Made by a program: the position numbers and the translations under genes | NCBI RefSeq assembly: GCF_001427875.1 | Contig: NZ_LMHK01000003.1 | Span: forward strand, 424,394 to 488,393 | Direction: 5' to 3' | Source: Devosia sp. Root685 | Lineage (GTDB): Bacteria > Pseudomonadota > Alphaproteobacteria > Rhizobiales > Devosiaceae | Length of the DNA: 64,000 nucleotides | Notes under the pieces: model-generated | What the model was told of the DNA's origin: nothing | Database searches by the model: none | Seen by the model: the letters and a program-made list of their open reading frames with translations, nothing else | Shown here: in pieces, positions 10,020 to 19,641 of the stretch | How the letters are laid out: the number at the start of each line of letters is the position of its first letter | How positions within the stretch are numbered: position 1 is the stretch's first letter

Positions 10020-10109
10020 CCCTCCGGCTTTGTCAGATATTTACCAAGCGTTCAATTGCGTATGTCCGGTAAGGAACTGGTCAATTCCGACCGCCTAGTA
10101 TGACCCCAA

Positions 10110-10123
10110 GACCAGTATTGGTC
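10110..10123. promoter_or_regulatory. GACCA-N4-TGGTC dyad before the GGDEF-EAL gene
   Basis: GACCAGTATTGGTC is an interrupted palindrome 12 bases before the proposed start. It could be an operator; no regulator is assigned. Confidence 0.3.
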
Positions 10124-10134
10124 CGTTCAGGCAT

Positions 10135-12807
10135 ATGGGCAGTATGGGTTTCGGCGGGGCAAATCAAAAGAACCGGGAATGGCGGCGGGCGAGCTTCCTG
10201 CCGGCCCTTTTTGCCTTCCTCGTGGTCATCACTGCCGGGCTTGTGCTGGACCGCCAGGCCGACACCATCAATCAGGAACGGGTGCGTGCCGAAGTTCTCG
10301 GACGCATTTCCGTTATTCGCGCCAAGCTCGAAGGCCATGTCGCGAGCAATGTGCAATTGGTGCGGGGCCTCGTCTCGGTCATTTCGACCGAACCGGATAT
10401 GAACCAGGCGCGTTTCGAGGCGCTGGTGGACAATCTCTTCGAAGCGGACAGCCAGCTGCGCTCGGTTGCCGCTGCGCCTGATCTGGTCATTCGCATGACC
10501 TATCCGCTCAAGGGCAATGAGAAGGCCATCGGCCTCGATTATCGCCAGACACCCAATCAGTGGGACGCAGTGCAGCAGGTGCTGTTCACCGGCAAGATGG
10601 TGCTGGCCGGCCCGGTCGACCTCGTCCAGGGCGGACAGGGCTTTGTTGGCCGCTTCCCGGTCTACACCACCGAAGATGGCTGGCGAAAATTCTGGGGCGT
10701 CGTGTCCGCCGTCATCGACACCGACCGGCTCTATAAGGATAGCGGCCTTTACGACGCATCGGTCGCCGATCTCGATATTTCCATTACCGGCCAGGACAGC
10801 CTCGGCCGCCACGGCAAACTCTTTTATGGCGAAAGCCTGGGCGGACGCCAGCCGGTTCTCGCCAATGTCACCTTGCCCAGCGGCAGCTGGCAGATCGCCG
10901 CCGTGCCCAGGGATGGCTGGTATTCGGGCACGACCGGCCAATGGCTGATGCGCGCCGCGATCATCTTTGCCGGCTGCCTCATCCTTCTGCCCTTCATCAT
11001 CGCCGGCCGCATGATCAGCCAGCGGCACGACTATATCGGCCTCTTGCGGATGCGCGAGGCAGCGCTGACCCAACAGACCCAGCGGCTGAACCTGGCCCTC
11101 GAAACCTCCAAGGTCGGGCTCTGGGAATTGGATCTCGCCTCGGGCGAGGAAGTCTGGGACGCGCGCACCAACGAGATTTACGGCATGTCGGGCGATGCCG
11201 GCGGGCGCACGCATGACCATTGGCAAAAGGTCGTGCACCCCGAGGATCAGGCCAGAGCCGAGGCCGAATTCCGCCAGTCCATCGTCAATGGCCGTTATGA
11301 ATCGGATTATCGCGTCATCCTGCCCGACGGCACGCTGCGCCACATCCGCTCCATCGCCGTGCTCGCCGAAGCATCGGGCGAGGTCCAGCGGGTCATGGGC
11401 ATCAATTGGGACGTGACCGCCGATGTGGCGCTGAACGAAGACCTGCGCCGCGCCAAGGCGCTGACCGAAGCGCGCAATTCCGAGCTCGAAGCGGCGCGTG
11501 TGCGCATCGAACACAATGCCCTCCATGATAGCCTGACGGGCCTGCCCAACCGGCGCTATCTCGACGAGATGCTGCGCGGCAATGCCGCCGGGGGTTTTGA
11601 CGCCTCCGGCACCATCGCCCTGCTGCATATCGATCTCGACCGGTTCAAGCAGATCAACGATACGCTCGGCCACGCCGCGGGCGATGCCATGCTGATCCAT
11701 GCGAGCAAGGTGCTGCGCGACACCTGCCGCGATACCGATTTCGTTGCCCGCATCGGCGGCGATGAATTCGTCGTCGTGTCGAGCAATAGCCATGGCGAGG
11801 AGGGTCTGGCCCGGCTCGCGGGGCGGCTCGTCGAAGCCATGCGCAAGCCGGTCATGCATGAAGGGCACGAATGCCGCTTCGGGGTCAGCGTTGGCATCGC
11901 CACGGGCATGGTGCCCGCCATCGATGTCGAACAATTGCTGATCAATGCCGATATCGCGCTCTATCGCGCCAAGGATCGCGGCCGCAATCGCTTCGAGTTC
12001 TTTTCAGCCGCGCTCCAGGCCGAGGTGATCAACACCAAGCGCGTGGCCGACGAAATCCTCAATAGTCTCGAAAACCACGATTTTATCGCGTATTACCAGC
12101 CCCAATTCTGCGCCAAGACGCTCGATGTCGTCGGTGTCGAGGCGCTGGCGCGCTGGCGGCATCCGACGCTGGGATTGTGCGCGCCCGACAGTTTCATGGA
12201 AATCGCCGAAGAGCTGAGCGTCGTCGCCGCGATCGATCACGCCATCCTGCAACAGGGATTGCAGGACCTCGAGCGCTGGGATCGCCTTGGCCTTCACGTG
12301 CCGCGCGTTTCGGTCAACGTCTCCCAGCGCCGTCTTCACGACGAGAACCTCGTCACCGCGCTGCGCGAAATGGACCTCCCCGAAGGCCGTATCGCCTTCG
12401 AACTGGTTGAATCCATCTATCTCGATGAAAGCGATGGCGTCATCGCCTGGAATATCGATCAGATCAAGGCGCTCGGCATCGATGTTGAAATCGACGATTT
12501 CGGCACCGGCTATGCCTCTATCGTCTCCTTGCAAAAACTGCATCCGCGCCGCCTCAAGGTCGACCGGCAATTGGTCGATCCGATCATCAGGGAGCCGGGC
12601 CAGCGCCGCCTTGTTGCCTCCATCGTCGATATCGGCAAGGCCATGGGCATCGAGATCGTCGCAGAGGGCGTCGAGAGCATGGAACACGCCAAAATTCTCC
12701 GCGATCTCGGCTGCGATATCCTGCAGGGCTATGCCTTCGCCAAGCCCATGTCGCGCGATGCGCTCGAGGCGTTCCTCGCCGAACAAAGCTGGCGCCACGC
12801 CAGCTGA
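10135..12807 (+). CDS. CHASE-PAS-GGDEF-EAL cyclic-di-GMP enzyme
   Basis: Membrane-bound bifunctional c-di-GMP signalling protein of 890 residues. A membrane segment lies near residues 20-40, then a periplasmic CHASE-like sensor to about 260, a second membrane segment about 268-293, and a PAS domain about 319-432 ending in GINWDVT. The GGDEF domain (about 462-620) has an intact IGGDEF motif near 541-545. The EAL domain (about 633-885) has GVEALARW, ELVESI, DDFGTGYAS and AEGVES. Both catalytic signatures look complete, so it may make or break c-di-GMP depending on the signal. The start is uncertain: ATG codons at 10135 and 10144 both lack a strong ribosome binding site. Confidence 0.92.
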   Translation: MGSMGFGGANQKNREWRRASFLPALFAFLVVITAGLVLDRQADTINQERVRAEVLGRISVIRAKLEGHVASNVQLVRGLVSVISTEPDMNQARFEALVDNLFEADSQLRSVAAAPDLVIRMTYPLKGNEKAIGLDYRQTPNQWDAVQQVLFTGKMVLAGPVDLVQGGQGFVGRFPVYTTEDGWRKFWGVVSAVIDTDRLYKDSGLYDASVADLDISITGQDSLGRHGKLFYGESLGGRQPVLANVTLPSGSWQIAAVPRDGWYSGTTGQWLMRAAIIFAGCLILLPFIIAGRMISQRHDYIGLLRMREAALTQQTQRLNLALETSKVGLWELDLASGEEVWDARTNEIYGMSGDAGGRTHDHWQKVVHPEDQARAEAEFRQSIVNGRYESDYRVILPDGTLRHIRSIAVLAEASGEVQRVMGINWDVTADVALNEDLRRAKALTEARNSELEAARVRIEHNALHDSLTGLPNRRYLDEMLRGNAAGGFDASGTIALLHIDLDRFKQINDTLGHAAGDAMLIHASKVLRDTCRDTDFVARIGGDEFVVVSSNSHGEEGLARLAGRLVEAMRKPVMHEGHECRFGVSVGIATGMVPAIDVEQLLINADIALYRAKDRGRNRFEFFSAALQAEVINTKRVADEILNSLENHDFIAYYQPQFCAKTLDVVGVEALARWRHPTLGLCAPDSFMEIAEELSVVAAIDHAILQQGLQDLERWDRLGLHVPRVSVNVSQRRLHDENLVTALREMDLPEGRIAFELVESIYLDESDGVIAWNIDQIKALGIDVEIDDFGTGYASIVSLQKLHPRRLKVDRQLVDPIIREPGQRRLVASIVDIGKAMGIEIVAEGVESMEHAKILRDLGCDILQGYAFAKPMSRDALEAFLAEQSWRHAS

Positions 12808-12885
12808 CAACAGGCGACAAGCGCGGGAAATTTCGCTAAATCCTCCCGAACTATCTTGTATGGAACGGCTTTGGAGGACGGGCGA

Positions 12886-13917
12886 ATGGCGCTGGGCAGG
12901 AAATTTGGGCTGGGCGTGGTGGGTGCGGGCATGGCGGCAAAGCCGCATGCCCTGGCGCTCGATGCGCTGCGTGACCGGATCGATGTGCGCGGCGTCTGGC
13001 GGCGTGACGCTGAAGCCCTCAAGCAATTCTGCGACCTCTATGATTTTCCGGCGGCCCAGAGCTACGAAGCCATGCTGGCCGATCCCGAGCTTGACGCGGT
13101 TCTCATTCTGACCCCGCCCAATGCGCGTGAGCCGCTGGTTGCGGCAGCAGCCGCCGCCGGCAAGCATGTGCTGATGGAAAAGCCGGTGGAACGCACCACC
13201 GAAGCGGCTGCCCGCATCGTCGAGATTTGCGAGCGGGCCGGGGTGACGCTGGGCATTATCTTCCAGCACCGGTTTCGCGCCGCCTCCAAGGCACTGGCCG
13301 CAAGGGTCGCGAGCGGCGAACTGGGAAAACTCTTTGCGGCCCATCTCACCGTGCCATGGTGGCGCCCGCAGGAGGGCTATTATGACAAGCCCGGCCGCGG
13401 CAGCTTTGCCCAGGATGGCGGCGGCGTTCTTATAACGCAGGCCATCCATTCGCTCGATCTGATGCTGAGCCTCACCGGGGCGGTGAAATCGGTCACCGCA
13501 ATCGCCGCGACCACCGGTTTTCATGAGATGGAGACCGAAGATTTCGTTGCCGGCGGGCTCGAGTTCGCCAATGGCGCAGTGGGTGGCTTGATGGCGACGA
13601 CGGCCAATTTCCCCGGCGGGGCGGAAAGCATCACTCTTAATTTCGCCAAGGCCAGCGCCACATTGGCGGGCGGCAATCTCAATCTGAAATGGTTCGATGG
13701 CCGCGAGGAAAATATCGGCGAGGCGAGTAATTCAGGTGGCGGCGCCGACCCTATGGCGTTTCCGTTTGACTGGCACATGGCGCAAATCGCCGAGTTCGCC
13801 GAGGCGGTAGAGGCGGGGCGCCAGCCGGTCTCCACCGGCCACACGGCGCTGGCGGTGCACAAGCTGATCGACGCGCTGATTGCTTCATCACGCGAGGGGA
13901 GGCGGGTGGAGGTTTAG
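12886..13917 (+). CDS. Gfo/Idh/MocA family oxidoreductase
   Basis: NAD(P)-dependent oxidoreductase of 343 residues, probably acting on a sugar or polyol. The Rossmann motif GVVGAGMAAKPH lies at about residues 8-20. Also present are ILTPPNAREPLV, the family signature EKPVERTTEAA, where the Lys of EKP helps catalysis, and a C-terminal domain with GGGVLITQAIHSLDLM. The ATG at 12886 has GGAGG eight bases upstream; a TTG at 12856 is an alternative but worse. It stands alone between the GGDEF-EAL gene and a long palindromic repeat, so context does not reveal the substrate. Confidence 0.87.
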   Translation: MALGRKFGLGVVGAGMAAKPHALALDALRDRIDVRGVWRRDAEALKQFCDLYDFPAAQSYEAMLADPELDAVLILTPPNAREPLVAAAAAAGKHVLMEKPVERTTEAAARIVEICERAGVTLGIIFQHRFRAASKALAARVASGELGKLFAAHLTVPWWRPQEGYYDKPGRGSFAQDGGGVLITQAIHSLDLMLSLTGAVKSVTAIAATTGFHEMETEDFVAGGLEFANGAVGGLMATTANFPGGAESITLNFAKASATLAGGNLNLKWFDGREENIGEASNSGGGADPMAFPFDWHMAQIAEFAEAVEAGRQPVSTGHTALAVHKLIDALIASSREGRRVEV

Positions 13918-13940
13918 GGCGCTATTCGTCCTGGCGGCAA

Positions 13941-14075
13941 AAGTAGCCCTCATCCTGAGGCGCGCAGCGCAGCGGAGCCTCGAAGGACGGGGGCGTGCCC
14001 CGATGCCCCGGCGTCACGCCCTCGTGGTTCGAGGCCCCGGGTTAAACCCGGGGCACCTCACCATGAGGGCTACTT
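13941..14075. repeat. Family B palindromic repeat, full copy
   Basis: A 135-base inverted repeat: AAGTAGCCCTCATCCTGAGG at the left matches CCTCACCATGAGGGCTACTT at the right, with an inner AGCCTCGAAGG versus GTGGTTCGAGGC pair. It sits between convergent genes. Related copies lie at 46024, 46215 and 51180. Confidence 0.85.
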
Positions 14076-14098
14076 GACGATCGCGAGAGGCCTTGCCG

Positions 14099-14929
14099 TC
14101 AAACTACAGCCGCCTGCTTCCGGGCGATGCGCGCCCGAATATGCTCGACGTCGGTCTGCGGCGTCGCGGCAAAGAGCGTCCTGGTATATTCGTGCTCCGG
14201 GGCCGAAAACACCGCGTCGCGGCTGCGGTGTTCGACGACATCGCCAAAGTACATGACCATGACTTCGTCGGCGATATAGCGCACGACCGAGAGGTCGTGG
14301 CTGATGAACACATAGGTCAGCCCGAACTCGTCCTGCAGGTCTTTCAAGAGGTTGAGAATCTGCGCCTGCACCGAAAGGTCGAGCGCCGAAACCGGCTCGT
14401 CCAACACCAGAAAGCTCGGATTGAGCATCAGCGCCCTTGCGATGGCGATGCGCTGGCGCTGGCCGCCCGAGAACATGTGCGGGTAGCGATTATAGTGCTC
14501 GGGCTGGAGGCCGACCTTGGTCAGCATGGCCATGGCCTTTTCGCGCCGCTCGGCCGAAGAAAGCTTGGTATTGAGCAGCAGCGGCTCGCAGAGCACGTCG
14601 CCGATCTTCTGGCGCGGATTGAGCGAGCCATAGGGGTTCTGGAAGACGATCTGCACTTTTTGGCGCAGTTCCCGCGTCACATGGGCGGCATTGGCCTTGA
14701 TCCCATCGATAAGGATTTCGCCCGAAGTCGCCTCGTCGATCAGCGTGATCATGCGGGCAAGGGTGGACTTGCCGCAGCCGCTTTCCCCGACGACGGCAAG
14801 CGTCTTGCCCTTTTCGAGCGTGAAGCTGACGCCCTTGACGGCATGCAGAACCTTCGCCGGTTTCAAAAAACCGCCAGAGGTGATGTAGTCGCGCGTGAGA
14901 TTGCGCACTTCGAGAACGGGTGTCGTCAT
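14099..14929 (-). CDS. dppF: Dipeptide ABC transporter ATP-binding protein DppF
   Basis: Second ATPase of an oligopeptide/dipeptide-type importer, 276 residues. Walker A is GESGCGKST near residue 48, followed by Q-loop FQNPYGSLNPR, signature FSGGQRQRIAIARAL, Walker B FLVLDEPVSALD and switch HD. The PYGSLNPR motif after the Q-loop is typical of DppF/OppF. Last gene of dppABCDF, overlapping dppD by 4 bases. The family's C-terminal [4Fe-4S]-type Cys region is not visible, and the protein ends in a short basic tail. Confidence 0.93.
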   Translation of the reverse strand: MTTPVLEVRNLTRDYITSGGFLKPAKVLHAVKGVSFTLEKGKTLAVVGESGCGKSTLARMITLIDEATSGEILIDGIKANAAHVTRELRQKVQIVFQNPYGSLNPRQKIGDVLCEPLLLNTKLSSAERREKAMAMLTKVGLQPEHYNRYPHMFSGGQRQRIAIARALMLNPSFLVLDEPVSALDLSVQAQILNLLKDLQDEFGLTYVFISHDLSVVRYIADEVMVMYFGDVVEHRSRDAVFSAPEHEYTRTLFAATPQTDVEHIRARIARKQAAVV

Positions 14930-15774
14930 TGGGCAACTCCCGGCGCGGCGGTAAACAGCATGTCGGAAACCGTCGGCAGGCGATCGCCCACGGCATTTTC
15001 CGGCAGGGCCGACAGCAGCGCCCGCGTATAGTTGGACTGGGGATTTTCAAAGAGGGAGAGCACGTCGGCCTCCTCCATCTTGTGCCCCTTATATTGCACG
15101 ATGACGCGGTCGGCCGTTTCGGCGACGACGCCCATGTCATGGGTGATCATGATCAGCCCCATGCCGGTCTGTTGCTGCAGCCCGACCAGGAGATCGAGGA
15201 TCTGCTTCTGAATGGTCACATCGAGCGCCGTGGTCGGCTCGTCGGCTATAAGCAGCTTTGGATTGCACGAAATGGCCATGGCGATCATGACGCGCTGGCA
15301 CTGGCCGCCCGACATCTGATGCGGAAAGGCTTTCAGCTTGTCCTCGGCATCGCGAATGCCGACCTGCTGCAGGAGCTCGACCGCGCGATTATGCGCAGCG
15401 CGGCCCTTGAGGCCGAGATGCTTGTCGAGCACTTCGCCGATTTGGAAACCGACGGTGAAGCATGGATTGAGGCTCGCGATCGGCTCCTGAAAAATCATGG
15501 CAATGTCCTTGCCGATGATTTTGCGCTTTTCGCTGTCCGACATGGTGAGAAGGTCGCGGCCTTCAAAGCGCATGACATCGGCAGTGACGCGGGCGGTGGC
15601 CGGCAGGAGGCCCATGGTGGCGAGCATGGCCACCGATTTGCCCGAACCGCTTTCGCCCACAATGGCGAGCACTTCGCGATTGTCGACAGCAATGTCGATG
15701 CCATCGACGGCCTTGAAGAGGCCAACCGAGGTGTCGAAGGCGACGGTGAGGTTCTTGATTTCGAGAAGGGACAT
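14926..15774 (-). CDS. dppD: Dipeptide ABC transporter ATP-binding protein DppD
   Basis: First ATPase of the peptide importer, 282 residues. Walker A GESGSGKS near residue 39, Q-loop [10 protein letters not shown], signature [14 protein letters not shown], and Walker [13 protein letters not shown] are all present. The EPxxSLNP motif distinguishes DppD/OppD from DppF. It starts 4 bases after the end of dppC and overlaps dppF by 4 bases, so ATP-binding subunits are likely made in step. Confidence 0.94.
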   Translation of the reverse strand: MSLLEIKNLTVAFDTSVGLFKAVDGIDIAVDNREVLAIVGESGSGKSVAMLATMGLLPATARVTADVMRFEGRDLLTMSDSEKRKIIGKDIAMIFQEPIASLNPCFTVGFQIGEVLDKHLGLKGRAAHNRAVELLQQVGIRDAEDKLKAFPHQMSGGQCQRVMIAMAISCNPKLLIADEPTTALDVTIQKQILDLLVGLQQQTGMGLIMITHDMGVVAETADRVIVQYKGHKMEEADVLSLFENPQSNYTRALLSALPENAVGDRLPTVSDMLFTAAPGVAQ

Positions 15775-15778
15775 AGGG

Positions 15779-16672
15779 TCAGCTCCTCTTCAGCTTGGGA
15801 TCGAGCGCGTCGCGCAGCCCGTCGCCGATGAGATTGATGGCGAGCACCGTGATCAGGATGGCAAGGCCGGGGAAGGTCACGACCCATGGTGCCTTGAGAA
15901 TGAACTCGCGGGCCGAGGCCAGCATGGTGCCCCATTCCGGCGTCGGCGGCTGCGCGCCCATGCCGAGGAAGCCCAGCGCCGCGGCTTCGAGAATGGCATT
16001 GGAAAAGCTCAGCGTCGCCTGCACGATCAGCGGCCCCAGGCAATTGGGAAGAATGGTGACCATCATGAGCCGGAGATGGCCGGCGCCCGAAAGCTTGGCG
16101 GCGGTCACGTATTCGCGGCTCTTTTCGGCCATCACGGCGGCGCGCACGAGGCGGGCAAAGTGTGGCTGCAAGACCAGCGCAATGGCGATCATGGCATTGA
16201 AGAGGCCCGGCCCGAGAATGGCGACCAGCACCAGAGCCAGCAGCAGCGGCGGAAAGGCCAGGATAATGTCCATGATGCGCATGATCAGCACATCGACCCA
16301 GCCGCGGAAATAGCCGGCTAGGACGCCGAGCACCACGCCGACGATCAGGGCGCCGACGACGACGAAAAAGCCGATAAACAGCGAATAGCGCGCGCCATGA
16401 ATGAGGCGCGAAAGCATGTCGCGACCGACGGGGTCGGTGCCGAGGATGAAACGCGGATCGGCATTGGCGTCCCAGATCGGCGGCCGGAGGAGCGCATCGC
16501 GGAACTGGACGTCTGGCGCATAGGGGGCGATCAGCGGCGCGAAAATGGCGACGAAAACGAGGATGGCAAAGACGGTAAGGCCGATGACGGCGCCGCGATT
16601 GACGGAGAAATAGAACCAGAATTCACGAAGGCCCGAGGCCGGCGCATTGGCGGAAGTGTTTGATGTGGCCAT
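15779..16672 (-). CDS. dppC: Dipeptide ABC transporter permease DppC
   Basis: Inner-membrane permease, 297 residues from the ATG at 16672, which lies one base past the dppB stop. It has a cytoplasmic N-terminus, a first membrane span at FSVNRGAVIGLTVFAILVF, a periplasmic loop, then about five further spans and the EAA coupling loop with ALGFLGMGAQPPTPEWG, a hallmark of DppC/OppC. An upstream ATG at 16720 would overlap dppB by 47 bases and add a non-conserved segment, so it is rejected. Confidence 0.92.
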   Translation of the reverse strand: MATSNTSANAPASGLREFWFYFSVNRGAVIGLTVFAILVFVAIFAPLIAPYAPDVQFRDALLRPPIWDANADPRFILGTDPVGRDMLSRLIHGARYSLFIGFFVVVGALIVGVVLGVLAGYFRGWVDVLIMRIMDIILAFPPLLLALVLVAILGPGLFNAMIAIALVLQPHFARLVRAAVMAEKSREYVTAAKLSGAGHLRLMMVTILPNCLGPLIVQATLSFSNAILEAAALGFLGMGAQPPTPEWGTMLASAREFILKAPWVVTFPGLAILITVLAINLIGDGLRDALDPKLKRS

Positions 16673-16673
16673 G

Positions 16674-17681
16674 TTACTGCACCCGAATGCGCGGATTGAT
16701 GAGCGCGTAGAGGAGGTCAACGATCAGGTTCACCGACATGACGATGAGGGCGATGATCAATAGCCCCGACTGCACCACGACATAATCGCGCTTGGAGATG
16801 GAATCGATCATCCACTTGCCGATGCCCGGCCAGGTGAAGATGGTTTCGGTGAGAATAGCGCCGCCGAGCAGGAGCCCGACCTGCAACCCGATTGTGGTGA
16901 CGACGGGGATCAGGGCATTGCGCAGCGCATGCACATTGATCACGCGGTTGGGCGACATGCCCTTGGCGCGGGCGGTGCGCACATAGTCTTCGCCCAGAAC
17001 TTCGAGCATGGCCGAACGCGTCTGCCGCGCGATGACGGCAAGCGGAATGGTGCCGAGCACGATTGCCGGCAGGATCAGGTGCCGCAGCGCCGAGACGAAG
17101 GCCGGCCAATTGCCATGGAGCAACGTGTCGATCAGCATGAAGCCGGTAATGGGCTTTAAAAAGAACGTCAGCGCAATGCGGCCCGAAACCGGCGTCCACC
17201 CCAGATATCCCGAGAAGAAGATGATGAGCAGCAGTCCCCACCAGAAGATCGGCATGGAATAGCCGGTCAGCGCCACGCCCATGGTGATCTGGTCGAACCA
17301 CGAACCGCGCTTGATGGCGGCAAAGATGCCGGCGGGAATGCCGATGATCACGGCAAAGAGCAGGGCGACGAAAGCCAGTTCCATCGTGGCCGGGAATAGC
17401 GTCATGAATTCGTTGATCACGGGACGCTTGGTGGCGAGCGAAATGCCGAAATCGCCCTGCATGACGCCCCAGAGATAATTGAAATATTGCTGCCAGATCG
17501 GCAGGTTATAGCCGAATTGCTCGCGCAGGATCTCGTAGCGTTCCGGCGTCACGCCATGTTGCCCCGACATGGCGAGGATGGGGTCGCCCGGCAAGACGCG
17601 CACAAAGGCGAACGCGCAGATGGAGATGCCGATAATGGTCGGCACCAGAAGCGCAATCCTGCGCAAAACGTAGTTCAGCAT
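16674..17681 (-). CDS. dppB: Dipeptide ABC transporter permease DppB
   Basis: Inner-membrane permease of 335 residues beginning MLNYVLRRIALLVPTIIG, the classic DppB N-terminus, followed by VRVLPGDP. The coupling loop DYVRTARAKGMSPNRVI and the ETIFTWPGIGKWM segment are typical. It is separated from upstream dppA by about 266 bases containing tandem palindromes and a terminator-like hairpin. Confidence 0.94.
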   Translation of the reverse strand: MLNYVLRRIALLVPTIIGISICAFAFVRVLPGDPILAMSGQHGVTPERYEILREQFGYNLPIWQQYFNYLWGVMQGDFGISLATKRPVINEFMTLFPATMELAFVALLFAVIIGIPAGIFAAIKRGSWFDQITMGVALTGYSMPIFWWGLLLIIFFSGYLGWTPVSGRIALTFFLKPITGFMLIDTLLHGNWPAFVSALRHLILPAIVLGTIPLAVIARQTRSAMLEVLGEDYVRTARAKGMSPNRVINVHALRNALIPVVTTIGLQVGLLLGGAILTETIFTWPGIGKWMIDSISKRDYVVVQSGLLIIALIVMSVNLIVDLLYALINPRIRVQ

Positions 17682-17786
17682 GGATGGGTCTTGCCCCTTG
17701 GGCGCAGGCCCGCCGCAAAAGGCGGCGAACCCACTGGTCCCGTTTCCTGTTAGCGGTGTGCGTCCGTGGGCCGTTTATCGGCCCAT

Positions 17787-17861
17787 CTCGGTGGAACGTA
17801 TTTCGTTCCGCCTCGGTGGAACGTATTTCGCGTTCCGCCTCGGTGGAACGAAGTACGTTCC
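17787..17861. repeat. Three tandem short palindromes in the dppA-dppB gap
   Basis: The unit CTCGGTGGAACG...CGTTCCGC occurs at 17787-17811, 17812-17838 and 17839-17861 (25, 27 and 23 bases). Each contains its own GGAACG/CGTTCC inverted repeat. The gap is otherwise gene-free. Confidence 0.85.
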
Positions 17862-17880
17862 ATCTGACCCCGCCTGTTCT

Positions 17881-17926
17881 TAAAAAGCGGAGCCCCGATC
17901 CGGCCTTTGCCGGACCGAGGCCCTTT
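17881..17926 (-). terminator. Terminator-like hairpin after dppA
   Basis: On the minus strand GGTCCGGC and GCCGGATC form a stem around AAAG, extended imperfectly by GGGCCTC/GGGGCTCC, followed by a T-run at 17882-17886. It lies just after the dppA stop and before dppB, so it may make binding protein more abundant than the membrane subunits. Confidence 0.65.
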
Positions 17927-17947
17927 GTCGTGAGAAAGGTTAAACCC

Positions 17948-19543
17948 TTACTCCTGGACGTCCACGCCCTTGAAGGAGTGGCTGCCGAGCGGGCTCATCA
18001 CATAGTTGAGCACGGTCTTCTTCATCGGCATGAACACGCGGCTATGGGCCAGGGTGATTGCAGGTTCTTCAGCCTTGAAGATTTCCTGAGCCGTGGTGTA
18101 GAGCGCGGTGCGTTCTTCCGGGTCGGACGAGGTCTTGGCGGCCGAGATGGCAGCTTCGAAGTCTTCATCGCACCAGCTCGAATAGTTCGAGACGCCGATG
18201 GCCGAGCAGGAGAACAGGGTGGCAAAGAAGTTGTCCGGATCGCCATTGTCGCCGGTCCAGCCGATCATGAACGGGCCCTTGCGGTCGGGCTGCTTGCCGC
18301 GCTCGCGATATTCGGTCCATTCATAGGTCACGATATTGGCGGTGACGCCGACCTTGGCCCAGTCGGCCTGGATCAGTTCGGCAACGCGCTGGCCGTTCGG
18401 GTTATAGGGACGCGACACCGGGATGGCCCAGAGGTCGGTCGTCAGGTTAGTGACGCCCGCAGCTTCGAGCGCGGCCTTGGCGGCTTCCGGATCATAGACG
18501 TCGGCGGCGATCGCATCGTCATAGGACCACATGGTGGGCGGGATCAGGTTCTTGGCGTCCTGGCCGGCACCTTGATAGACGGCCTCGATGATGGCGGACT
18601 TGTCGATCGCCATGGTCAGGGCCTTGCGCACTTCGGGATTATCGAACGGCGCTTCGGTGGTGTTGTAGGAGATGTAGCCGATATTGAGGCCTTCCTGCTC
18701 CTGCACGGTCAGGTTCTCGTCGGCCTTGAGGGCTTCGAGATCGGCCGGGGCCGGGTAGGGCATGATATCGCATTCGCCCGCGAGCAGACGCTGCGCACGC
18801 ACCGAAGCATCGGTGGTGATGGCAAAGATCAGATCGTCGATCGGCTGCTTGCCGTCCCAGTAGTCGGGGAAGGCGGAATAGCGGATGACGGTATCGAGCT
18901 GATAGTCGACCAGCTGGAAGGGACCCGTGCCGACAGGCTGGGTCGAGAAGGCGGCCATGTCGCCGGAAGCGGCGAGCTGATCGGCATATTCCTTCGACAC
19001 GATCGAAGCGAACTGCATGGCAAGGTTTGCCAGCATCGGTGCGTTCGGTTCGGTCAGCGTCAGCTTGACGGTCAGGTCGTCGATCTTGTCGATCGAGGCG
19101 ATATATTTGGGCATGTCCATGCCCTGGAAATAGTCCCAGGTCATGCCTTCGAGATAGTTATGCCAGGGATTGTCTTCCTTCCACTGACGCTCGAACGAGA
19201 AGATCACGTCATCAGCGTTGAGGTCGCGGGTCGGGGTGAAATAGGGCTGGGTGTGCCACTTGACGCCCGGACGCAGGTGGAAGGTGTATTCCTTGCCGTC
19301 TTCAGAGACGTCCCAGCTTTCGGCCAGCGCGGGAATGACTTCGGTGGAGCCGGGAGCGAACTCAACCAGGCGTTCGAAGATCGTGTGGGCGGAGGCGTCG
19401 AAGTCGTTGCCACCGGTTACCGGGCCGGGATCGAAGTGAGCCGGCGAGGCTTCCGAGCAGTAAACCAGCTGCTTGGCCTGAGCGGCGCCGGCGGCAAGAG
19501 CCACCATCGCAGTCGCGGCCATCAGGGTTTTCATCAATTTCAT
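17948..19543 (-). CDS. dppA: Dipeptide/peptide ABC transporter substrate-binding protein DppA
   Basis: Periplasmic solute-binding protein of family 5, 531 residues. A Sec signal peptide (MKLMKTLMAATAMVALAAG, cleavage after AQA) precedes the mature start KQLVYCSEASPAHFDPG. The body has the family pattern ALAESWDVSEDGKEYTFHLRPGVKWH, and a later GWTGDNGDPDNF near the ligand site, typical of DppA. The ATG at 19543 has GGGAGAC upstream; the frame extends to 19609 without a better start. First gene of dppABCDF. Substrates are probably dipeptides; haem or aminolevulinate are possible. Confidence 0.92.
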   Translation of the reverse strand: MKLMKTLMAATAMVALAAGAAQAKQLVYCSEASPAHFDPGPVTGGNDFDASAHTIFERLVEFAPGSTEVIPALAESWDVSEDGKEYTFHLRPGVKWHTQPYFTPTRDLNADDVIFSFERQWKEDNPWHNYLEGMTWDYFQGMDMPKYIASIDKIDDLTVKLTLTEPNAPMLANLAMQFASIVSKEYADQLAASGDMAAFSTQPVGTGPFQLVDYQLDTVIRYSAFPDYWDGKQPIDDLIFAITTDASVRAQRLLAGECDIMPYPAPADLEALKADENLTVQEQEGLNIGYISYNTTEAPFDNPEVRKALTMAIDKSAIIEAVYQGAGQDAKNLIPPTMWSYDDAIAADVYDPEAAKAALEAAGVTNLTTDLWAIPVSRPYNPNGQRVAELIQADWAKVGVTANIVTYEWTEYRERGKQPDRKGPFMIGWTGDNGDPDNFFATLFSCSAIGVSNYSSWCDEDFEAAISAAKTSSDPEERTALYTTAQEIFKAEEPAITLAHSRVFMPMKKTVLNYVMSPLGSHSFKGVDVQE

Positions 19544-19641
19544 GATTGTTGTCTCCCGAAGTAATTCATGCTCTCCAGCGTTCCCATCTGGAGGCTTGGG
19601 CGACACCAAAGCCTAGTTTTTTAGGAAGTGCAACGACGAAG

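Noticed and set aside
17684..19564. 626-codon plus-strand frame opposite dppA
   Set aside because: Antisense shadow of dppA; runs through the tandem palindromes and has no start signal.
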